From: Curtobacterium sp. MCSS17_008
GTDB taxonomy: Bacteria; Actinomycetota; Actinomycetes; Actinomycetales; Microbacteriaceae
Assembly (NCBI RefSeq): GCF_003234185.1
Contig: NZ_QKSM01000001.1
Coordinates: 434,001 to 498,000 of the forward strand
Direction: 5' to 3'
DNA length: 64,000 nt
Shown here: in pieces, positions 9,299-18,681 of the stretch
Numbering within the stretch: position 1 is the stretch's first letter
Layout: every line of letters starts with the position of its first letter
Translations under genes and position numbers: made by a program
The notes under the pieces: model-generated
What the model was told of the DNA's origin: nothing
The model's input: the letters and a program-made list of their open reading frames with translations, nothing else
Databases searched by the model: none

Positions 9299-9870
9299 GG
9301 TGTCCCTCCGGTGGTGTGCTGGTCTTCGGTGAGCCAGGCGACCACGTCACGCACGACGTGCGACATCGGTCGCCGCGACGTGTCGAAGGTCGCGTGCGCG
9401 AGTTCGGCGTAGGTCGCCGCGCGGGCGTCCGCGATGGTCTGCCAGGCGTCGATGCCGCCCTGCGCCAGGAGCGGCCGGTCGCTGCCGGCGATGCGCGCCG
9501 CGACGGCCTCGGGCGAGACGGTCAGCAGGACGATCCGCGTACCGCGCAGCGCCGCCCGGGTGTCGGGGTGCGTGACCGCTCCCCCGCCGACGGCGACCAC
9601 GCCGCCGGTCGCCAGCGCGCCACGGACCGCCTCGGCCTCGAGTTCGCGGAACGCCGGCTCCCCCCGGTCCGCGAAGATGCCCGGGATGGGCCCGTGTTCA
9701 CGGACGATGACCCGGTCGGTGTCGGTGAACGGCACACCGAGCGCCTTCGCCACGCGCTTGCCGACGCTCGACTTCCCCGCGCCCATCGGCCCGATCACGA
9801 CGACGGGCGCGCCCGTGTCCGCGGGCCCTGCGGCGGGACCCTCGGGCGACGGGGCGTCGGTGCTGCTCAC
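9295..9870 (-). CDS. aroK: Shikimate kinase
   Basis: Phosphorylates shikimate at the 3-OH with ATP. The 191-residue P-loop kinase shows Walker [12 protein letters not shown] (about residue 27), the shikimate-binding [21 protein letters not shown] and GGGAVTHPD, and a lid-region SDRPLLAQ. The first 20 residues (Ser/Pro/Ala/Gly-rich) precede the conserved core and are not typical. The stop overlaps the aroB start and its own start overlaps the aroC stop, each by 4 bases, so the three enzymes are translationally linked. Confidence 0.96.
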   Translation of the reverse strand: MSSTDAPSPEGPAAGPADTGAPVVVIGPMGAGKSSVGKRVAKALGVPFTDTDRVIVREHGPIPGIFADRGEPAFRELEAEAVRGALATGGVVAVGGGAVTHPDTRAALRGTRIVLLTVSPEAVAARIAGSDRPLLAQGGIDAWQTIADARAATYAELAHATFDTSRRPMSHVVRDVVAWLTEDQHTTGGTP

Positions 9871-11087
9871 CGGGCGGTCGACGGCTCGGCGGTCTCGGTC
9901 CGACGGGAGCGCAGGGTCTCCGGGATGGACGCGAGGTAGGCGTCGAGGTTCCGCTTCGTCTCGGCCACGCTGTCGCCGCCGAACTTCTCGAGCACGGCGT
10001 CCGCCAGCACGAGGGCGACCATCGCCTCGGCGACGACGCCGGCGGCCGGGACGGCGCAGACGTCGCTGCGCTGGTGGTGCGCCGAGGCGTCCTCGCCGGT
10101 GGCGACGTCGATGGTGTGCAGTGCGCGCGGCACGGTCGCGATCGGCTTCATGCCCGCACGGACACGGAGCACCGTGCCGGTGGACATGCCGCCCTCGGTG
10201 CCGCCGGCGCGGTCGCTCGTGCGGATGATCTCGCCGTCCTCGCGGGAGAGCTCGTCGTGCGCCTCGGAGCCACGACGGCCGGCGGTGGCGAAGCCGTCAC
10301 CGACCTCGACACCCTTGATCGCCTGGATGCCCATGACCGCGGCGGCGAGACGGGCATCCAGCCGGCGGTCCCACTGCACGTGCGAGCCGAGCCCGGGCGG
10401 CACGCCGTAGAACAGCACCTCGACGACTCCGCCGAGCGTGTCCCCGTCCTTCTTGGCGGCCTCGACCTCGGTGACCATGCGCGCCGAGGTCTCGGGGTCG
10501 GCGCACCGGAGCTGGTCCTCGTCGAGCCGGTCGACGTCGTCGGGCAGGGGCAGTGCCGTGCCGTCGGGCACCCGGACGGTGCCGACCTGGAGCGTGTGGG
10601 CGACCGATCGGATGCCGAGCTCCGCGAGGAACGACTTCGCGACCGCTCCGAGGGCCACGCGTGCCGCGGTCTCGCGGGCGGAGGCGCGCTCGAGGATCGG
10701 GCGGGCCTCGTCGAAACCGTACTTCTGCATGCCGACCAGGTCCGCGTGACCCGGACGCGGACGGGTCAGGGGCGCGCTGCGGCCGCGCGACATCTCGGTG
10801 GACTCGACCGGCTCGGGGTTCATCACCTCGACCCACTTCGGCCACTCGGTGTTGCCGATGCGGATCGCGATCGGGCTGCCGAGGGAGTACCCGTGGCGGA
10901 CCCCGCCGGAGACGTGGAGCTCGTCCTGCTCGAACTTCATGCGCGAGCCACGCCCGTACCCGAGCTTGCGCCGTGCGAGGTCGGTGCGGATGGACTCGAA
11001 CGACACCGGGACGCCCGCGGGCAGGCCCTCGAGCATCGCGATGAGTTCGGGTCCGTGGGACTCACCAGCGGTCAACCAACGAAGCAT
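9867..11087 (-). CDS. aroC: Chorismate synthase
   Basis: Makes chorismate from EPSP using reduced FMN; last common step of aromatic amino acid synthesis. The 406-residue protein starts with the diagnostic [15 protein letters not shown] and carries [28 protein letters not shown], the Arg-rich [12 protein letters not shown], and the late [15 protein letters not shown]. The ATG at 11087 is unambiguous. It leads the aroC-aroK-aroB group. In many actinobacteria aroE sits just upstream, between mltG and aroC; here only 57 bases separate them and no aroE exists. Confidence 0.98.
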   Translation of the reverse strand: MLRWLTAGESHGPELIAMLEGLPAGVPVSFESIRTDLARRKLGYGRGSRMKFEQDELHVSGGVRHGYSLGSPIAIRIGNTEWPKWVEVMNPEPVESTEMSRGRSAPLTRPRPGHADLVGMQKYGFDEARPILERASARETAARVALGAVAKSFLAELGIRSVAHTLQVGTVRVPDGTALPLPDDVDRLDEDQLRCADPETSARMVTEVEAAKKDGDTLGGVVEVLFYGVPPGLGSHVQWDRRLDARLAAAVMGIQAIKGVEVGDGFATAGRRGSEAHDELSREDGEIIRTSDRAGGTEGGMSTGTVLRVRAGMKPIATVPRALHTIDVATGEDASAHHQRSDVCAVPAAGVVAEAMVALVLADAVLEKFGGDSVAETKRNLDAYLASIPETLRSRRTETAEPSTAR

Positions 11088-11144
11088 GGTGCCAATCCTC
11101 CCACAGTGGGTCGTCGCGAGACGTCGCCGTCCACGGGCACCCCG

Positions 11145-12737
11145 CTACTGGTAGTCGGGGTGTGCACGGAGCCAGGCCTGGAACTTCGCGACCTCGACCT
11201 GGTGCTGCGCGTACGTGTCGGAGAACGCGGTCTCCCCCGTCTCGAGGTCGATCGTGACGAAGTAGAGCCACTTCCCCTGCGCCATGTCCGTCACGGCCTT
11301 GATCGCGACGTCGCCCGGGTTCGAGATCGGTGCCGGCGGCAGCCCCTTGTGCACGTAGGTGTTGTACTCGTTCGACGCGTCGCCTCGCTCGGCGTCGGTC
11401 GTGGTGACCCGGTGGGTGTTGCCGGTGCCGTAGGCGACGGTCGCGTCGGACTGCAGCGGCATGTCGATGTCGAGCCGGTTCTGGAACACCCGCGCCACCT
11501 TCGGGTAGTCCGCGGCGAGGCCTGCCTCCTTCTGCACGAGCGACGCGAGGACGATCACGCGCTCCTGGTCCGCCTCGGCCACACCGGCGGCCGCCAGGTG
11601 TTCCTTCATGGTGTCCACCATCGACTGGAAGTACTGCTTCGCGGTCCACCCCGGGTTGATCGGGTAGGTCGCCGGGAACAGCCACCCCTCGAGCGTCTTC
11701 GCGTCGTCCGGGAGCCCGTACGCGGAGACGTCCTCCGCCGCCGCGGACACCTCGGCCTCGCTGAGCCCGGCCTTCGAGACCATCCCGGCCTCGATGTCCT
11801 CCAGTGCGGTGCCCTCCGGGATCACGATCGAGGCCTGCACGCGGTTGTCCTCGTCCTGCAGGGCCGCGAGGGCGGCCTTCGAGCTCATCTCCTTCTTGAG
11901 CGCGTAGGACCCGGGCTGGAAGTCGACGGACGGCGAGCTCAGCAGCAACTCGTAGAAGACGTTCGAGCTCTTGACGACACCGCTCCGCTGCAGCGTCCTC
12001 GCGACGTCCTCGCCGATGTCGCCCTGCTTGATCGTGACGGTGACCTTGCCCGTCCCGGACCCCGTGTAGTCCTCCGGCTCCCGTGACCCGCTGAACGCGC
12101 CCACGAGCTGCTGGACCTTCGGTGCCGCGAACGCGTACGCGCCGACGCCCGCGCCGAGGACGATCGCGACGATGACGATGCCTGCGATGAGCGGGCCGCG
12201 ACGCCGCTGCGGTCGCGGTTCGCGCGGCGGCCGGGAGGGACGTCCGCCCCCGCCGGGTCCCCCGCGTCCGCCGCCTCCCGCGCCGCCGACCTCGTGGCCA
12301 CGGGCCTCCCCGTCACCAGCGGTCCGACCACGGGCGTCGCGTACCGCGCGCGCGTCCGGCGCCGGGACCTCGCCGGTCAGGAGCGCCTGCACCTCGGGGT
12401 GCAGCTCGTCGTGCGACCGGGCCACCGGCGCGTCCGCCGGTGACACCGGCGCCGCATCGTCCGCCACCGACCGTGCGACGCCGTCGCCCGTCGTGTCCGC
12501 CGTGTCGGGGCGGGTGCGCTCACTGGCGGAGCGGTCAGGCACGGCCCCGGCGGCGGCAGCCTCGGCGGCCGCGGCCTCGGCGGCACGCGCCTCGCGGCGC
12601 GACATCGGGCGCTCCGGCTCGCTGGCGGGGTCGGAAGGCCGGCGTCGCCGCCCGGCATCGTCGCCGGGCGCGATGATCGCGTCCCAGTCCAGGTCGTCTG
12701 CCAAGGGATCCTCGGTCTCTCGGGTCGGGGGCTCCAC
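11145..12737 (-). CDS. mltG: Endolytic peptidoglycan transglycosylase MltG (YceG family)
   Basis: MltG cleaves nascent glycan strands at the membrane and acts as a terminase. The 530-residue protein has an N-terminal cytosolic disordered region of about 170 residues rich in Ala, Arg, Asp and Gly, a single membrane helix (GPLIAGIVIVAIVLGAGVGAYAF, about residues 175-197), a LysM-like segment with VTVTIKQGDIGEDVARTL, and the YceG domain. The catalytic region reads VLASLVQKEAG: the common EKE motif appears as QKE, with the final Glu kept. PLQSDATVAYG and EYNTYVHKGLPPAPISNPG are also typical. The GTG at 12737 follows GGGGCCCAG. It sits between ruvX and aroC. Confidence 0.93.
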   Translation of the reverse strand: MEPPTRETEDPLADDLDWDAIIAPGDDAGRRRRPSDPASEPERPMSRREARAAEAAAAEAAAAGAVPDRSASERTRPDTADTTGDGVARSVADDAAPVSPADAPVARSHDELHPEVQALLTGEVPAPDARAVRDARGRTAGDGEARGHEVGGAGGGGRGGPGGGGRPSRPPREPRPQRRRGPLIAGIVIVAIVLGAGVGAYAFAAPKVQQLVGAFSGSREPEDYTGSGTGKVTVTIKQGDIGEDVARTLQRSGVVKSSNVFYELLLSSPSVDFQPGSYALKKEMSSKAALAALQDEDNRVQASIVIPEGTALEDIEAGMVSKAGLSEAEVSAAAEDVSAYGLPDDAKTLEGWLFPATYPINPGWTAKQYFQSMVDTMKEHLAAAGVAEADQERVIVLASLVQKEAGLAADYPKVARVFQNRLDIDMPLQSDATVAYGTGNTHRVTTTDAERGDASNEYNTYVHKGLPPAPISNPGDVAIKAVTDMAQGKWLYFVTIDLETGETAFSDTYAQHQVEVAKFQAWLRAHPDYQ

Positions 12738-12793
12738 CTGGGCCCCGTCGGTCCGGGAACGACGGTCTCCCGACCCGCCCCGGGGCCGGTCGG

Positions 12794-13243
12794 TCAGGGG
12801 AGCGTGGCGCCGGGAGCGGCGCTGGACGCACGCTCGTGGTCGAGCGCGTGTTGCAGAATGATAACAGCGGCCGCTTGGTCGATCACGGCCCGGGACTTCT
12901 TCGTGTTCCGGCCCGCCTGGTGCAGGCCCCGCTGGGCCGTCACCGTCGAGAGTCGCTCGTCGACCAGTCGCACGGGCCGGTGCTCCGCGAGGCGCTCGGC
13001 GAACGCACGTGCATCCGCGGTCGACGGGGTGTCGTCGCCGGACATCGACAGCGGGAGCCCCACCACGACCTCGAGCACGTCGTACTCCTCGGCCAGCTCG
13101 ACGATGCGACGCACGTCGGTCGCCTCGTTCCGCGGAACCGTCTCGACCGGGGTGGCCAGCAGGCCGTCCCGATCGCAGACGGCGACGCCGATGCGCGCCT
13201 TGCCGACGTCGACGCCGAGCCGGCGGCCCGGACGGATCGCCAC
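12794..13243 (-). CDS. ruvX: Putative pre-16S rRNA nuclease / Holliday junction resolvase-like protein (YqgF)
   Basis: A 149-residue RNase H-fold protein of the YqgF/RuvX family, implicated in 16S rRNA 5'-end maturation. The acidic first strand RRLGVDVGKARIGVAV, the GLPLSMSG motif, VDERLSTVTAQ and the C-terminal VIDQAAAVIILQ carry the expected active-site positions. The GTG at 13243 lies 2 bases after the alaS stop. The alaS-ruvX-mltG order is conserved in actinobacteria and supports the assignment. About 14 non-conserved residues end the protein. Confidence 0.94.
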   Translation of the reverse strand: MAIRPGRRLGVDVGKARIGVAVCDRDGLLATPVETVPRNEATDVRRIVELAEEYDVLEVVVGLPLSMSGDDTPSTADARAFAERLAEHRPVRLVDERLSTVTAQRGLHQAGRNTKKSRAVIDQAAAVIILQHALDHERASSAAPGATLP

Positions 13244-13245
13244 GC

Positions 13246-15903
13246 TCAGCCCGCCAGACGTGCCGTCACGGCACGCAGCGCCGCCGGGAGCGCGGCCGCG
13301 TCGGTCCCTCCGCCCTGCGCCAGGTCCGGCTTCCCGCCACCGCCGCCGCCCAGGACGCCGGCGGCCTCCTTGGCGAGCGGGCCGGCCTGGACCCCGGCAG
13401 CACGCGCCGCGTCGTTCGTGGCCACGATGACGACCGGCTTGCCACCGACGACCGCGCCCAGCACGACGACCGCGGCACCGTCGCCGAGCTGGCCCCGGAC
13501 GCCGGTCGCGAGGGACCGCAGGTCGTCACCGGACTGCAGGCCGTCGACGGTCTCGGCCACCACGGTGGTCGCCCCGACGGTCGTGGCCTGCCGTGCGATG
13601 GCGGGCACACGCTGCTGCAGGTTCGCCGACTCGAACTCCGCGATCCGCTTCTGGGCGGTCCGCAGGTCCTCCATCAAGCCCTGGACACGGGTCGGCAGGT
13701 CCTCCCGGGGTGCCTTCAGCGCGCTGGAGAGCTGCGACACGATCGTCCGCTCGACCGCGAGGTCACGGAAGCCCTCGAGCCCGACGAGCGCCTCGACGCG
13801 ACGGTTGGTCGAACCGACGCTGGACTCCCCCACGAGGTTGACGAGACCGACCTGCGCGCTGGATGCGACGTGCGTGCCGCCGCAGAGCTCGCGCGACCAC
13901 GGGCCGCCGATGTCGACCATGCGGACCTCGGCGCCGTACTTCTCGCCGAAGAGCGCCTGCGCGCCGAGGGCCTTCGCCTCGTCGAGCGGCAGCACCCGGG
14001 TCTGCACCGCGAGGTCGGACCGGATCGCCGCGTTGACGACCTCCTCGATCTCCGAACGCGTCTCGCCCGACACGGGCTGGGACCACGAGAAGTCGAGCCG
14101 CATGTAGCCGGACTTGTTGTACGAGCCGGCCTGCAGCGCCTCCGGTCCGAGCACGTCGCGGAGTGCCGCGTTCACGAGGTGCGTGGCGGAGTGCGCCTGC
14201 GTCGCACCGCGGCGGTACTCGGCGTCGACCACGGTCGTCGCGGCGTCGCCGACCCCGACCTCGCCGGAACGGACCTGCACCTTGTGGCTCCAGAGCCCCG
14301 CGACCGGACGCTGCACGTCGAGGACCTCGAGGTCGAAGCCGTTGCCGACGATCGAGCCCTGGTCGGCGTCCTGACCACCGGACTCCGCGTAGAGCGAGGT
14401 CTCGCCGAGGATCACCTCGGCGATGTCGCCGACGACCGCGCGGTCGACGCTCACGCCGTCGACGATGATGCCGAGCACCGCGGACTCGGCCTCGAGCGCG
14501 TCGTAGCCGAGGAAGACCGTCTCACCCGCGGCACGGAAGGCGCTGTAGACGCTGAGGTCGGCGAGGGCGGTCTTCTTGCTCTTCGCGTCCGCCTTGGCAC
14601 GGGCACGCTGCTCGGACATGAGGGTCTCGAAGGCGCCGCGGTCCACCCGGACGCCGGCCTCCTCGGCCATCTCCATGGTGAGGTCGATCGGGAAGCCGAA
14701 GGTGTCGTGCAGCAGGAACGCGGTGTCCCCACCGATCGACGGGGCGCCGTCCTGCTTCGCGCGCTCGACGGCCACGTCGAGGATGGTCGTGCCCTGCGCC
14801 AGGGTACGGAGGAACGTCTCCTCCTCCGCGTAGACGATCCGGGCGATCCGGTCGTACTGCTCGGCGACCTCGGGGTACGCACCCTGCATCGCGTCGCGCG
14901 ACGCCGGGAAGAGCTCCGGGAAGGTCGCGCCCTCGACACCGAGGAGTCGCATGGCGCGGACCGTGCGGCGCAGCAGACGGCGGAGGATGTACCCGCGGCC
15001 CTCGTTCGACGGCGTGACCCCGTCGGCGACGAGCATGAGCGAGGACCGGACGTGGTCGGCGATGACGCGCATCCGGACGTCGTCCTCGTGCACGGAGCCG
15101 TACGCACGGCCGGAGATCGCGGCGGCGCGGTCGAGGACCGGACGCACCTGGTCGATCTCGTACATGTTGTCGACGCCCTGCTTGATGAAGGCGACGCGTT
15201 CGAGCCCCATGCCGGTGTCGATGTTCTTGTCGGGCAGCTCGCCCGTGATCTCGAAGTCGTACTTCGATCGCACGTCGGCGATCTGGTACTGCATGAAGAC
15301 GAGGTTCCAGATCTCGACGTAGCGGTCGTCGTCGGTCGCCGGACCGCCGTCGATGCCGTACGCCGGACCGCGGTCGAAGAAGATCTCGGAGCAGGGGCCG
15401 GCGGGGCCGGGTTGCCCCGTGGACCAGTAGTTGGTGTCCTTGCCGAGGCGCTGGATCCGCTCGTCGGGCAGCGACGAGTGCTCCTTCCAGAAGGCGATCG
15501 CCTCGTCGTCCTCCTCGTACACGGTGACCCACAGGTCGTCGGGCGAGAACCCGAGACCGCCGTCCGACTCGGGGGTCGTCAGGAACTCCCAGGCGTACTG
15601 GATCGCCTGCTCCTTGAAGTAGTCCCCGAACGAGAAGTTGCCGTTCATCTGGAAGAACGTGCCGTGCCGGGGGGTCTTGCCGACCTCGTCGATGTCGTTC
15701 GTCCGGATGCACTTCTGCACGCTCGTCGCACGGGGGTACGGCGCGGGGACCAGCCCGGTCAGGTACGGGATGAAGGGGACCATGCCGGCGACCGTGAAGA
15801 GCAGGGACGGGTCGTCCGAGACGAGCGACGCGGACGGGACGACGGTGTGTCCGCGGTCACCGAAGAACTGGAGCCAACGGCGGCGGATCTCTGCGGTCTG
15901 CAT
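13246..15903 (-). CDS. alaS: Alanyl-tRNA synthetase
   Basis: Class II synthetase that charges tRNA-Ala, with an editing domain for mischarged Ser and Gly. The 885-residue length is normal. The catalytic core opens with MQTAEIRRRWLQFFGDRGHT and includes GTFFQMNGNFSFGDYFK. The editing domain has the zinc ligands HSATHLVNA and CGGTHVASS, and the C-Ala domain ends with a Gly-rich GGGGGGKPDLAQGGG, as in the family. The ATG at 15903 is preceded by AGGAAGCACC. It is followed immediately by ruvX. Confidence 0.98.
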   Translation of the reverse strand: MQTAEIRRRWLQFFGDRGHTVVPSASLVSDDPSLLFTVAGMVPFIPYLTGLVPAPYPRATSVQKCIRTNDIDEVGKTPRHGTFFQMNGNFSFGDYFKEQAIQYAWEFLTTPESDGGLGFSPDDLWVTVYEEDDEAIAFWKEHSSLPDERIQRLGKDTNYWSTGQPGPAGPCSEIFFDRGPAYGIDGGPATDDDRYVEIWNLVFMQYQIADVRSKYDFEITGELPDKNIDTGMGLERVAFIKQGVDNMYEIDQVRPVLDRAAAISGRAYGSVHEDDVRMRVIADHVRSSLMLVADGVTPSNEGRGYILRRLLRRTVRAMRLLGVEGATFPELFPASRDAMQGAYPEVAEQYDRIARIVYAEEETFLRTLAQGTTILDVAVERAKQDGAPSIGGDTAFLLHDTFGFPIDLTMEMAEEAGVRVDRGAFETLMSEQRARAKADAKSKKTALADLSVYSAFRAAGETVFLGYDALEAESAVLGIIVDGVSVDRAVVGDIAEVILGETSLYAESGGQDADQGSIVGNGFDLEVLDVQRPVAGLWSHKVQVRSGEVGVGDAATTVVDAEYRRGATQAHSATHLVNAALRDVLGPEALQAGSYNKSGYMRLDFSWSQPVSGETRSEIEEVVNAAIRSDLAVQTRVLPLDEAKALGAQALFGEKYGAEVRMVDIGGPWSRELCGGTHVASSAQVGLVNLVGESSVGSTNRRVEALVGLEGFRDLAVERTIVSQLSSALKAPREDLPTRVQGLMEDLRTAQKRIAEFESANLQQRVPAIARQATTVGATTVVAETVDGLQSGDDLRSLATGVRGQLGDGAAVVVLGAVVGGKPVVIVATNDAARAAGVQAGPLAKEAAGVLGGGGGGKPDLAQGGGTDAAALPAALRAVTARLAG

Positions 15904-15976
15904 GGTGCTTCCTGATTCAGGTCGGCGGGAGGTGCGTGGAGCGGGGGCGCGGTGACGGGCCGGTCGGCGGTGGCGC

Positions 15977-16159
15977 TCAGACGTCGGTGCGGAGTTCGGC
16001 CTCGCGGGAGCGGTAGCCGTCGGCGACGGCGTCGGTGAACGCCTTCGTCCGGGCGTTCACGTCCGCGAAGAAGCGCGCGCCGCCCGGGGTGTTCGCGATC
16101 CGGTGCGCAGCGGCGAACCCGATGACGACGCCGACGGCGACGAAGACCAGCTGCTTCAC
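15977..16159 (-). CDS. Small membrane-anchored protein upstream of alaS
   Basis: A 60-residue protein starting at the GTG at 16159, which is preceded by a strong GGGAGGGGC ribosome site. It has one N-terminal hydrophobic helix (VFVAVGVVIGFAAAHRI) followed by a charged amphipathic helix (ARTKAFTDAVADGYRSREAEL). Small YtxH-like proteins of this kind occur between rpsD and alaS in related actinobacteria, sometimes next to a DUF948 gene that is absent here. No function is known. The frame is open further upstream, but that part is unsupported Pro/Arg-rich sequence. Confidence 0.75.
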   Translation of the reverse strand: MKQLVFVAVGVVIGFAAAHRIANTPGGARFFADVNARTKAFTDAVADGYRSREAELRTDV

Positions 16160-16203
16160 GGTGCCCCTCCCTCTCGCGCACGCGAGCGGTGCGTGCCCGA
16201 ACG

Positions 16204-16209
16204 AGTGTA
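16204..16209 (-). promoter_or_regulatory. Candidate -10 box for the small protein-alaS-ruvX-mltG-aro run
   Basis: TACACT in CTACACTCGT, identical to the candidate efp -10 context, lies about 45 bases before the GTG at 16159 and directly after the rpsD terminator hairpin. No clear -35 box is visible. Confidence 0.5.
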
Positions 16210-16229
16210 GTGGCGCACCCTCGGGACGC

Positions 16230-16271
16230 CGAACGGCGGGCCGCCCTCCTGGGAGGACGACCCGCCGTTCG
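16230..16271 (-). terminator. rpsD terminator hairpin
   Basis: CGAACGGCGGG pairs with CCCGCCGTTCG and the inner CCTCC with GGAGG, with small internal mismatches. This gives a stem of about 18 bp starting 15 bases after the rpsD stop codon. Confidence 0.8.
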
Positions 16272-16286
16272 GGTGCGATCGGTGGA

Positions 16287-16916
16287 TCAGCGGGCTGCGT
16301 AGTACTCGACGACGAGCTGCACTTCACAGGTCACGGGGACCTCGGCGCGCTTCGGGCGGCGGACCAGGCGGGCCTGGAGCTTGTCGATCTCGACCTCGAG
16401 GTAGCCCGGGACCTTCGGGAGCACTTCCTGGTGCCCACCGGCGGCGGCGACCTGGAACGGCTCGAGCGACTCGGAGCGCTGCTTCACGTGGATGAGCTGG
16501 CCCTCCTTGACGCGGAAGGACGGACGGTCGACGAGCTTGCCGTCGACGAGGATGTGGCGGTGCACGATCAGCTGACGGGCCTGCGCGGTCGTCCGGGCGA
16601 AGCCGGCACGGAGCACGAGGGCGTCGAGGCGCTGCTCGAGGAGCTCGACCAGGTTCTCACCGGTCAGGCCCTTCGTCTTGCGGGCCTCTTCGAAGACGAT
16701 GCGGAGCTGCTTCTCGCGGATGCCGTACTGGGCGCGCAGACGCTGCTTCTCACGGAGACGGACGGCGTAGTCGCTGTCCGCGCGACGGCGGGTGCGGCCG
16801 TGCTCACCGGGGCCGTAGGGCCGCTTCTCGAGGTAACGGGCCGCCTTCGGCGTCAGCGGGATGCCGAGCGCACGCGAGAGACGGGTCTTGCTGCGGGTAC
16901 GTGACTTGGTAGACAC
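16287..16916 (-). CDS. rpsD: 30S ribosomal protein S4
   Basis: Primary 16S rRNA-binding protein of the small subunit. The 209-residue protein has EKRPYGPGEHGRTRRR near residue 35 and the S4 RNA-binding domain (RLDALVLRAGFARTTAQAR, HRHILVDGKLVDRPS). It ends in EVQLVVEYYAAR. No N-terminal cysteines are present, so it is the zinc-free form. The GTG at 16916 was chosen because VSTKSRTRSKTRLSRALG is the conserved start and AAAGGA precedes it; the longer in-frame reading to 16985 enters the leader. It stands alone, with its own terminator and a long leader. Confidence 0.97.
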   Translation of the reverse strand: MSTKSRTRSKTRLSRALGIPLTPKAARYLEKRPYGPGEHGRTRRRADSDYAVRLREKQRLRAQYGIREKQLRIVFEEARKTKGLTGENLVELLEQRLDALVLRAGFARTTAQARQLIVHRHILVDGKLVDRPSFRVKEGQLIHVKQRSESLEPFQVAAAGGHQEVLPKVPGYLEVEIDKLQARLVRRPKRAEVPVTCEVQLVVEYYAAR

Positions 16917-17137
16917 AGGGTCCTTTTCTCTGTCTGAACTGAATGACTCGCCGGACACTCGATCGTCCGCGCACGCTGGGCACACGACGGGGATCGATCC
17001 CGACGACGGGATCCAGAGGGATGAGCCTGTGGGATCGGACGGCTACAGTCCGAACCTCTGCCCCCGTCCCACCGCGGTGGGACTCTGTCCTCGACGCAGC
17101 CGCACGCGAGGACCAGGACGTAGGCCCGTCAACGATA
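16917..17137 (-). promoter_or_regulatory. Structured rpsD 5' leader with candidate -10 box
   Basis: TATCGT at 17132-17137 (minus strand) is a plausible -10 box between the rarA stop and rpsD. The predicted leader of about 200 bases holds two inverted repeats: a perfect 18-base palindrome GTCCCACCGCGGTGGGAC at 17066-17083, and a 7-bp stem GATCCCG/CGGGATC with a 4-base loop at 16996-17013. Ribosomal protein S4 autoregulates through structured leaders in other bacteria; that role here is inferred. The larger palindrome could instead be the rarA terminator. Confidence 0.45.
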
Positions 17138-17169
17138 GCAGCATCTCGCCGTGGACAGGAGCACCCTGC

Positions 17170-18573
17170 TCACTCGCCGCGGGTGATCTTCCGGAGTCGT
17201 TCCAGCCGCGGGCCGACCTCGCGCTCGTACCCGTTGGCGGTGGGCGCGTAGTACTCGGTGCCCTCGAGCGCGTCGGGCAGGTACTGCTGTCGGGCGACAC
17301 CGTGCTCGGCGTCGTGCGAGTACACGTAGCCCTTGCCGTGCCCGAGGCGCTTCGCCCCGGGGTAGTGCGCGTCGCGGAGGTGCACCGGCACGACACCCAT
17401 GCGACCGGCCTTGACGTCGGCGATGGCCGCGTTCACGCCGTTGTACGCAGCGTTCGACTTCGGGGCGGTGGCCAGGTACACGACCGCCTCGGCCAGCGGG
17501 ATCCGCCCCTCCGGCATGCCGATGAGCTGCACCGCCTGTGCGGCGGCGACCGCGATCGGCAGCGCCTGCGGATCGGCCATCCCGATGTCCTCCGACGCCG
17601 AGATGATGATGCGCCTGGCGATGAACCGCGGGTCCTCCCCGGCCTCGATCATGCGGGCGAGGTAGTGCAGCGCCGCATCGACGTCGCTCCCCCGGACGGA
17701 CTTGATGAAGGCGCTGATCACGTCGTAGTGCTCGTCGCCCTGACGGTCGTACCGGAGCAGGGCACGGTCGACCGCTGCCGCGACCGTGTCCGCGTCGACG
17801 AGCGGCACCGTCTCGACGCCGTCGAGCGAGACGTCCTCGTCCTCGTCGTCGTCGGTCTGCGCCGCGACGGCCGAGGACGCCGCCGCCTCGAGCGCCGTGA
17901 GCGCCCGTCGCGCGTCGCCGGAGGACAGCCGGACGATGGCCGACCGGGCGTCGTCACCGAGCACGACGGAACCGCCGAGCCCGCGGGGGTCCTCGACCGC
18001 GCGGTCGACGAGCATTCCGAGGTCATCGTCGGTGAGCGGCTTGAGGGTCAGCAGCAGCGAGCGCGAGAGGAGCGGCGAGATCACCGAGAAGGACGGGTTC
18101 TCGGTCGTCGCCGCGATGAGGATCACCCAGCCGTTCTCGACGCCGGGGAGCAGGGCGTCCTGCTGTGCCTTGCTGAAGCGGTGGATCTCGTCCAGGAACA
18201 GCACGGTGGTCGACCCGTAGAGGTCACGGTGCGTGAGGGCCTTCTCCATGACCTCGCGCACGTCCTTCACGCCGGCGGTGACGGCCGAGAGCTCGACGAA
18301 CTCACGGCCGGACTGGCGGGCGATCGCCTGCGCCAGGGTCGTCTTGCCAGTGCCGGGCGGCCCCCAGAGGATCACCGAGACGCCGCCGGGGTTCTCGCGC
18401 GTGCCGGTGGCGAGCTGCACGAGCGGGCTCCCCCGCCCGAGCAGGTGCTGCTGACCGGCGACCTCGTCCAGGCTCGTCGGACGCATCCGCACGGCGAGCG
18501 GGACCGAGCCCTGCGCCAACCCGGCGCGACCGCCGGTGGTGGGCGCGCGCATGCCCGATCGATCCGCTGCCAT
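17170..18573 (-). CDS. rarA: Replication-associated recombination protein A (MgsA/RarA AAA ATPase)
   Basis: A clamp-loader-like AAA+ ATPase that acts at stalled replication forks. The 467-residue protein shows Walker [13 protein letters not shown] (about residue 70), Walker [11 protein letters not shown], the sensor AATTENPSF and the C-terminal RarA domain ([29 protein letters not shown]). An acidic insert [12 protein letters not shown] lies near residue 245. The ATG at 18573 is supported by a -10 box ending 6 bases before it, implying a leaderless mRNA. It is divergent from the cyclophilin gene. Confidence 0.96.
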   Translation of the reverse strand: MAADRSGMRAPTTGGRAGLAQGSVPLAVRMRPTSLDEVAGQQHLLGRGSPLVQLATGTRENPGGVSVILWGPPGTGKTTLAQAIARQSGREFVELSAVTAGVKDVREVMEKALTHRDLYGSTTVLFLDEIHRFSKAQQDALLPGVENGWVILIAATTENPSFSVISPLLSRSLLLTLKPLTDDDLGMLVDRAVEDPRGLGGSVVLGDDARSAIVRLSSGDARRALTALEAAASSAVAAQTDDDEDEDVSLDGVETVPLVDADTVAAAVDRALLRYDRQGDEHYDVISAFIKSVRGSDVDAALHYLARMIEAGEDPRFIARRIIISASEDIGMADPQALPIAVAAAQAVQLIGMPEGRIPLAEAVVYLATAPKSNAAYNGVNAAIADVKAGRMGVVPVHLRDAHYPGAKRLGHGKGYVYSHDAEHGVARQQYLPDALEGTEYYAPTANGYEREVGPRLERLRKITRGE

Positions 18574-18579
18574 GCGTCA

Positions 18580-18585
18580 ATCGTA
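18580..18585 (-). promoter_or_regulatory. Leaderless -10 box of rarA
   Basis: TACGAT, 6 bases (TGACGC), then ATG at 18573. The spacing puts the transcription start at or next to the A of the start codon. Confidence 0.65.
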
Positions 18586-18640
18586 GGCCGAGCCACCGAC
18601 GCGCTGTGTGCCTCCCGGCCGGGCGGCGCCCCCGGTCCGC

Positions 18641-18646
18641 TACGCT
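18641..18646 (+). promoter_or_regulatory. Candidate -10 box of the cyclophilin gene
   Basis: TACGCT lies 35 bases before the GTG at 18682, leaving a short leader with the ribosome site GAGAGGTC. No clear -35 box was seen. Confidence 0.45.
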
Positions 18647-18681
18647 CGTCGGCACAGTCGACGAGAGGTCCGATCAGCACC

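Noticed and set aside
16160-16327. Longer version of the 60-residue protein starting at 16327
   Set aside because: The extension runs through the rpsD terminator and into the rpsD 3' end and is Pro/Arg/Ser-rich; the GTG at 16159 has a strong ribosome site.
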